Positions 58,782 through 64,000 of a DNA stretch of 64,000 bases are shown piece after piece. The stretch lies in assembly GCA_015501585.1 (NCBI GenBank), contig JADNRY010000241.1, forward strand, positions 1 through 64,000. Reading direction: 5' to 3'. Made by a program: the position numbers and the translations under genes. Every line of letters starts with the position of its first letter. Position 1 is the stretch's first letter. The DNA comes from Rhodocollybia butyracea (taxonomy: Eukaryota; Basidiomycota; Agaricomycetes; Agaricales; Omphalotaceae). Below the pieces are notes generated by a model. The model did no database searches and was not told the DNA's origin. It was given only the letters and a program-made list of their open reading frames with translations.

Positions 58782-59086
58782 TTTCTTATTTAACGTCAAC
58801 CTCATAGAGGGGACTGCTTTAGGCCTACTCGGACACTGACGACAACGGTAAACGAAAGCAGTCAACAACATCTATGCTCTCATCTAAGAAGTTACGCTCG
58901 TCTGACAAACAGCCATCACCACCACTCCCATCCGGGAGTGGTCTATCAGGTCGCCGTGGACATGGACCCAACAGTCTATAATGCCCTTAGGCGAGAGTCT
59001 TACGTTCACACGAAAGAGCACGACAAAGGCTATGCGATTGTGTACTCGTAGTGTAGAAGAACTACAGTAATTTATGTAATTCGACC
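58782..59086. other. Short stretch with a possible coding relic
   Basis: On the + strand a 60-codon protein-like run (ending YQVAVDMDPTVYNALRRES..GYAIVYS, stop at about 59050) has no start and no family I can name. It may be a relic of a mobile or duplicated gene. Confidence 0.25.
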
Positions 59087-59228
59087 ACCTCGACATCACA
59101 CCTATCAATGAGTGTAAGCCTGGTAAGATGGGCCCCACATGCCAGGCCCCTCCCCTGGATCTTTGACTTTCCCTACATTGCGAGTATTTCCACGAATAAT
59201 TCCAAATATCATCTATAAGGTTAGAGTC
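59087..59228 (+). repeat. Left copy of a 142-bp inverted pair
   Basis: Shares gcctggtaagatgggcccca, catgccaggccc and ccctacattgcgagtatttc with the reverse complement of 61751-61893. Moderately diverged. Confidence 0.8.
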
Positions 59229-59270
59229 TATAGGTCTCTATAGATTATTGATGCGATAAAGTCCCGGCAA

Positions 59271-59348
59271 TTATTATCAAGTCAGGGTTATCGGAACTGA
59301 GTACTAAGCGCTTAGTACTCAGTTCCGATAACCCTGACTTGATAATAA
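59271..59348. repeat. Perfect 78-bp palindrome, no spacer
   Basis: Every base from 59271 to 59309 pairs with 59348 to 59310; the centre is aagc|gctt. Arms begin ttattatcaagtcagggtta. Pairing stops abruptly one base beyond each end. It can form a 39-bp cruciform or RNA hairpin. Confidence 0.92.
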
Positions 59349-61750
59349 AGCGCTGAGCTCCGAGATAATTGTCCTGCCTTTCGCCCCGGCGTTATTTTGG
59401 AACTTCTAGGTATGTAACATTGCAGAATGGTGAGCTATCCTTTTTTTAAGACCGAGCATGCTTTATTCAAAGGCTTTACCTCATGCAACCTCATGCACTC
59501 GCACACTTTTGAGTACCCATGCACCGAGAATTCGAAACGCCCGCTGCTGAGCGAGATTTGTCTTTGGAGGCATGCTTAGCTGAGAGACTTTGAGGGTTTT
59601 TTACGTGCTCATGCCCTGGAAATGCAAGGAACGGGCTACGCGTATTTCTTTCTTTTATTTAACACGTTCTTTTTTTCTTTCCTCTTTGTTTCAAACCAAC
59701 TAATCCATCGACATCTGCAATCTCAGATGTTCGTCAAGTCCTTTCATATCTCAGTCCGATGCAAAAGGATTTTGACTTCTCCAGTGCCTCACCCATGCAA
59801 TTTTGACTGAAGCCCGCATGACAACCTCAACAAAACAACAGGCTTTCTGTCACCTAATATCAGTCCTCGGGCGCCGTCACCTCTCTACATCCAGCCCTTC
59901 TTCACCGCCGTCACTAACATCTCTCCTTCCGATGCTATAATCCACCAGTTCAGTATAATGGGTAGTAGTCCCGATGCTCAAGAAACATATTCCAATGTTG
60001 ATAAGTGTTCATCTTATCTGCACTCACTACCGCTATGCTTTCGCACCTCGTTACCTTCATTCCTTGGTTTTTTTCTTTTTTTTTTTTGCTGGCACCTTCT
60101 CTCACAGTCGTCGTCTGTGGAATGGAGAGCACTTTAAACTGCTAGGGGAAGATTCAGCTAAAGACGTTCGTATTGACTGATGTTCGTATTGACCGACATG
60201 CGGGTAACAACATGACTGGTAGGAGAGCAGCCTGGTGAATATCCACGTTTGAAAGTTGCGATACATATCACATAGTTATGTACATAGACATGGAATATAT
60301 CCGATTGCCTTTTTCTCTCTGTAAAAAGCATGAATTTGCGCATAAGAATGCCTTGAAGAGTTTACAGCGGAGTGCGGCCCGCCGCTCCGATACTTGACCT
60401 CAATGCTCGCGACGTTGAGCAAGGTCAATCTAAGAAGTTTTAGGTTGTTTTTTTATTGTAGCTATCTTCTACTAAGTGTAACGAGCTAGTGTAGATAAGT
60501 TATATTGCATCGCTTCGCATATGCTTGAGATACAGCTGTTCGAACCTTTAACACAAACTGCCACTGCAAATGTGGCAGTCTTCGCTACACTTTTCAACCT
60601 TGTAAATTTAAGTAGATATAAAACTCATGCCACATTATAGATACAACTGTAAAGAGTCCTCGAAGCTAGCTAAATCCTCTACATGTGAATTATTTCACTA
60701 GAAATCGTGCCCGAAATACTCAATTTTACTAAATGTCAAGGCCAATATCCATACATGTAGGCCGCAAGAGGCTACAAAATTTCAGATTTGCAGTTAAGTT
60801 GTCTGTATTTCCTTCTTTATAATTCAGATATGTTTTATTTGGCATCCAAGCAGTAGTTCTAGAGTATGTTCAGCTTTATCACCTTTTGAAGTGCAGAGCA
60901 AGCGCAACTAAAGTAATAAATAAAGTGACTACATAATTAAGTAGGAGTAAAGCATAGCAGCATAGTAGAAGTAGTGCGCCTGCGGTACATGAGCCCAATA
61001 CCTTACAAGCTTCAATGGCGGGGGTTTAGGCGCATGCCGACTGATGGTGGCGGGAAGTCTTCATTAAGCGCCCACTGACCGTTTTCGAAGAATCGAAATG
61101 CATCGCACACTTTTAATCATTACTTCAATAGAGAGTGCCACCAGCTGGTTGCTCTCCAGAAATATTATTTAGAGCACTCTGCAATTGTCCTGAGGCCTTC
61201 AAAACTAGTAAAATCTTGACTGTAGCTTCCGTTGAGGGGTTGTACCTCCCAACTTACTGCTCGGTGCTGCCGCCCACGCAGCCCGGCACTGATGTATGAG
61301 CATAGAATTCCTTGGCTTGCCTGTGTCCATGGTGTCAACTTAGAACATAAATTGAATGTGAATTGGCACAGAAAGTTGGGTGGACTGTGCATGCAAAACC
61401 CAATGAACACTTGTATTCCATAGACCCAATGACACGCTGCTGGCATACACTCATTTTTGGTTTATGGGCAGCGAACACTGTGAGAGGAGCGGTCCAGGAG
61501 ATAAATAGCGGGACGGGAAGGCACTATGGAACTAGTGCGCCCGGGTAGGTGAAGAGTCGAAGACGGCGGGATCTGTGCAGGGGCTGCAATTAACGATGAC
61601 AAGGCGGGACCGCAGGCGGGCAGTGTTCAATAACAATAAGCGAGCTCAAGCCTGCTCAGGTTGAGCACTGAGTTCTCTTGGCAAATTGATGTAATTATTT
61701 GCTGAAACATTGTTGTACCGGTTTTACGTAGCTTACATGAAGGTCCTGTG
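59349..61750. other. 2.4-kb gene-poor tract
   Basis: AT-rich with poly-T runs (about 60066-60086) and no supported gene. It lies between the members of the 142-bp inverted pair. Confidence 0.45.
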
Positions 61751-61893
61751 GACTCTAACCTTATCCAAAATAACTGGAATTATTCACAGAAATACTCGCA
61801 ATGTAGGGAAAGTCTCAAATCCAGGGGAGGGGGCCTGGCATGTGGGGCCCATCTTACCAGGCTTGCATCTATTGATTGGTGTGATGACGAGGT
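61751..61893 (-). repeat. Right copy of the 142-bp inverted pair
   Basis: Reverse complement partner of 59087-59228; see that entry. Similarity fades just outside both copies. Confidence 0.8.
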
Positions 61894-61990
61894 GAATTCG
61901 ACTAGTTATAGTAATCGAAATGAATATAATAGAAAAGATATCTAATCGTGAGATAAGATAAGATAAGAGTCATGATGCGACAAAAGTTAA

Positions 61991-62012
61991 GGCCGCGCCA
62001 TAAGGCGCGGCC
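61991..62012. repeat. GC-rich short hairpin
   Basis: ggccgcgcc-ataa-ggcgcggcc, a perfect 9-bp stem with a four-base loop, in an AT-rich neighbourhood. A gtggtc tandem (62053-62080) and a G run follow. No gene end is adjacent, so it is not obviously a terminator. Confidence 0.7.
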
Positions 62013-62195
62013 GGAAGGGAATCAGGCAAGATGGGGAGGAGGCGTTACACAGTCGTGGTCGTGGTCGTGGCCGTGGCCAGGGGGGGGGAAGAATTGTGGG
62101 ATATTGTAGCTTTTTTTATTACCATTTCTCTTATTTCTTTTGTTAGTATGACACTCTAATGAACCAGACGCCATTTTGTCTGCCACAAGATGTTA

Positions 62196-62644
62196 GGCCC
62201 TGTTCGGGAACCCGGGTGGGGTTGGGTAGGGTTGGGTAGGGTTGGGTAGGGTTGACTTTTGAGTCACATCAGGTGCTTGCCAGTGTTACATCTTAAAATG
62301 AGATTAGATTTCATTAGATTTTCTCACGACGAAGTTTTAAACAGCCTTCAAACGGCATTTCCTGGCATGCCTTCCTACCTGTACTAATGTGTTTTGGATA
62401 AGAAAAAGGTCTCCAATAGGCTCTATCATTGAATTGTTCTTATTTTCCAAGTTTGTTTTCAGCAGAATCGTATGGATTTACTAAGTTCAGAATGTTGGCG
62501 CTAATAACTTTCAGTTAGGCGCGCTGATAGCAAGATCACTGATGGCAGTGATTATCACAAGTTTATCGTATCAGGTCACCGTTTGTGACAATTTGCAATC
62601 CTACCCAACCCTACCCAACCCCACCCGGGTTCCCGAACAGGGCC
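62196..62644. mobile_element. PIF/Harbinger-type MITE, 449 bp
   Basis: Perfect terminal inverted repeats of at least 45 bp start ggccctgttcgggaacccgg. They are bounded by a TTA direct duplication (62193-62195 and 62645-62647), the TWA target signature of PIF/Harbinger. The inner parts of the repeats are tandem ttgggtaggg units (three on the left, fewer on the right). No coding sequence, so transposase must act in trans. Confidence 0.88.
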
Positions 62645-63038
62645 TTATATAGGTAGACGCAGGAGCCGACCTGAAGACAACGACGGCTCCCTGACAGTGA
62701 GTGAATGCCATGCCTGAGCCTCCCGGTTGCCTCAAGTACTTGATGAAGGATGCTCAGTCAAAGCTGAAAGGATTATATGCTAGACTTTTCGACGTTCTAG
62801 GCTGAGAGCACACCAGGGTACAGCAAGACTTGACTAGAATACTTATAAGCCGTCGCATCTATAAAATTGCTATGAACGTTAACGTTAGGCGCTAGACGCC
62901 CATTGAACTTTTCTTTCAATGTGGCTGCGTGGCTCACCTTCGACCCATTAGCTCCAATAATGAGCCCATTTGTCCATCTTACGCATCACAAACTTCTCGA
63001 GTAACCCGACTCACGGTCAATATTGATTGGGCGGTGGA
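62645..63038. other. Intergenic
   Basis: No gene seen. Confidence 0.45.
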
Positions 63039-63680
63039 AGATTAATGGCGCGGACAAACCCGTCGAATCAAGGCGAGAGTGATCATTTGCAGAATCAACT
63101 TGGAGATGGAGAAGGAACGGGGATATCTTTGACAGAGATGTGTTTTGGAAATAATCTGCTGAAGCTAGAGTGGAAGGACGCCGTGTTTTTGAAGAATCAT
63201 GATAAAGAGTCAAAGGTCTCGCGCTCGAGGATGACTTGGAGACAGCTGTGATATGGATGTATCAATTTGACACTCTACACGCTCTGCTTGGCGTCAAAAA
63301 AGGACAAAGCTCTAGTAGTCCTTCTCCAATGCCAAAAGTTGTTCCAACCAAGCCTTACGACTGGACGTACACAGTAACACAACGACTTATCCTGGCTATT
63401 GTTGCAGTACAGCATCTCCGGTCCATCGTCATTGCACTGGCATCCAACGATTCCATCCAAATCATCCCATTATCAGGACATCGTGTTTCGTTCGGCTTGT
63501 GAATCCTCCCTTCGTTCCAACCCTTCTTCAATTATAATGCATCCATTTCCACAGCGTGTAGTGCCAACATGCTTACTTATTCTCGCACGATTCGCCTTCC
63601 GCGTCGACAGCGTACTTTCAAGAACGTTCGATACTCTTCCCCGAGGGAACTTCGAACAACAAAACCGATAATAATAATAC
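63039..63680 (+). pseudogene. Eroded TIP41-like (PP2A-pathway regulator) sequence
   Basis: TIP41 regulates type 2A phosphatases in TOR signalling. Ordered blocks in different frames match it: ARTNPSNQG, then LTEMCFGNNLLKLEW (family 'EMTFGNN.L'), then QFDTLHALLGVKKG, then VPTKPYDWTYT (family 'YDWTYT'), and VPTCLLILARFAFRVDSVL with RTFDT (family 'MPTC.F.L.RF.LRVD.VL.R..DTR'). The central 'LFEDEL.DNG' block and the C-terminal part are not found. Frame changes occur between the blocks. I read this as a decayed partial copy; a gene with heavy indel error is the alternative. Confidence 0.6.
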
Positions 63681-64000
63681 TCCGTATGAGAACATTTAAG
63701 TGGTTGTAGTTCCTTTTCAATTCCCTTCTGATCCTCCTCGGCGTTTTTCCCGGGTTCGTCTGCTAATTTTCACCGCCTTTAATTGTAGTGTCTCCCAAAC
63801 TCGAACAGACCTGACCGCCCCGGCTGGATCGCTAAAATCGTCGCCGAACTACCTCTTCGCAGCTACTGGAGCGGAGAGCGCTGGAGAAGAGCCCGTATCG
63901 CAGCTTGAGACACGATGGTTTGTCATCTCGTATTTGTCTCCTTTCTACCATGAGCTGCGTAAACGCCAACCAACCAGGAAATAAAGTTACTGATCAAGGC
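63681..64000. other. End of window, no gene resolved
   Basis: An open 94-codon frame (63700-63984) has no recognised features. It may contain more of the eroded TIP41-like sequence or another gene that runs off the window. Confidence 0.35.

Noticed and set aside
61165..61446. 93-codon minus-strand frame in the repeat-rich tract
   Set aside because: No start context, no family resemblance, antisense frames are equally open.
61991..62012. Rho-independent-type terminator
   Set aside because: A stable GC hairpin but in a eukaryotic context, without a U-run or an adjacent gene end.
62196..62260. Telomere or chromosome end
   Set aside because: The G-rich units are only a few copies, lie inside perfect inverted ends with a TTA duplication, and have unique DNA on both sides.

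Overview
The window reads as chromosomal DNA of a filamentous basidiomycete, probably an Agaricomycete. Genes are densely packed on both strands and interrupted by many short introns (about 46-80 nt, GT..AG). The protein families are fungal: a formin, MCM6, VAC14, dynein light intermediate chain, secreted S28, M28, GH18 and cutinase enzymes, and a sugar transporter of the MFS. F-box/LRR and multi-TM 'hypothetical' families typical of mushroom genomes are also present. Nothing indicates bacteria, plasmid or organelle.

Layout. 1-3313: the 3' part of a formin (FH1 plus FH2), with clustered frame breaks at the FH1/FH2 boundary. 3499-6768: a broken hypothetical gene and a broken F-box/LRR-type gene. 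7423-10002: a secreted S28 serine carboxypeptidase. 10254-11550 (-): an inosine-uridine-type nucleoside hydrolase. 11719-20340 (-): a three-copy family of F-box-like proteins (copy A with extra repeats, copy B, and a decayed copy C) with a seven-TM-type membrane protein between A and B. 21050-30714: a compact housekeeping block of MCM6 (-), a protein tyrosine phosphatase (+), VAC14 (-) and a SET-domain methyltransferase (+), arranged as two head-to-head pairs with 121 and 67 bp between start codons. 31460-41010: a nutrition block with a sugar transporter, GH18 chitinase, M28 aminopeptidase and cutinase. 41.4-42.5 kb: a small hairpin-type MITE and a small two-exon gene. 44639-46990: an uninterrupted F-box protein. 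48478-50247: a short copia-type LTR element with identical 134-bp LTRs that encodes only Gag. 50.3-53.4 kb: a C2H2 zinc-finger gene, a PHD-like remnant, an intron-containing tRNA-Thr(CGT) and two diverged repeats ending in a tRNA-Thr 5'-half. 53633-58070: dynein light intermediate chain (-) head to head with a Crinkler/RHS-like P-loop protein (+). 58.06-62.7 kb: a gene-poor tract rich in inverted repeats, with a 133-bp-arm inverted duplication, a perfect 78-bp palindrome, a second inverted pair 2.5 kb apart and a PIF/Harbinger-type MITE. 63.0-63.7 kb: an eroded TIP41-like sequence.

Working together: the S28, M28, GH18 and cutinase enzymes look secreted or extracellular, and with the sugar transporter they fit saprotrophic or host-surface nutrition. 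Three of these genes (S28, cutinase, transporter) have a TATA box at a similar distance from the start. MCM6, VAC14, dynein LIC and the formin are core cellular genes (replication licensing, PI(3,5)P2 control, dynein transport, actin nucleation). The least conventional content is the Gag-only retroelement, the start-codon-region triplication in family copy A, and the inverted-repeat tract downstream of the NTPase-like gene. Exon coordinates were read by eye, so exact splice sites are approximate unless stated.
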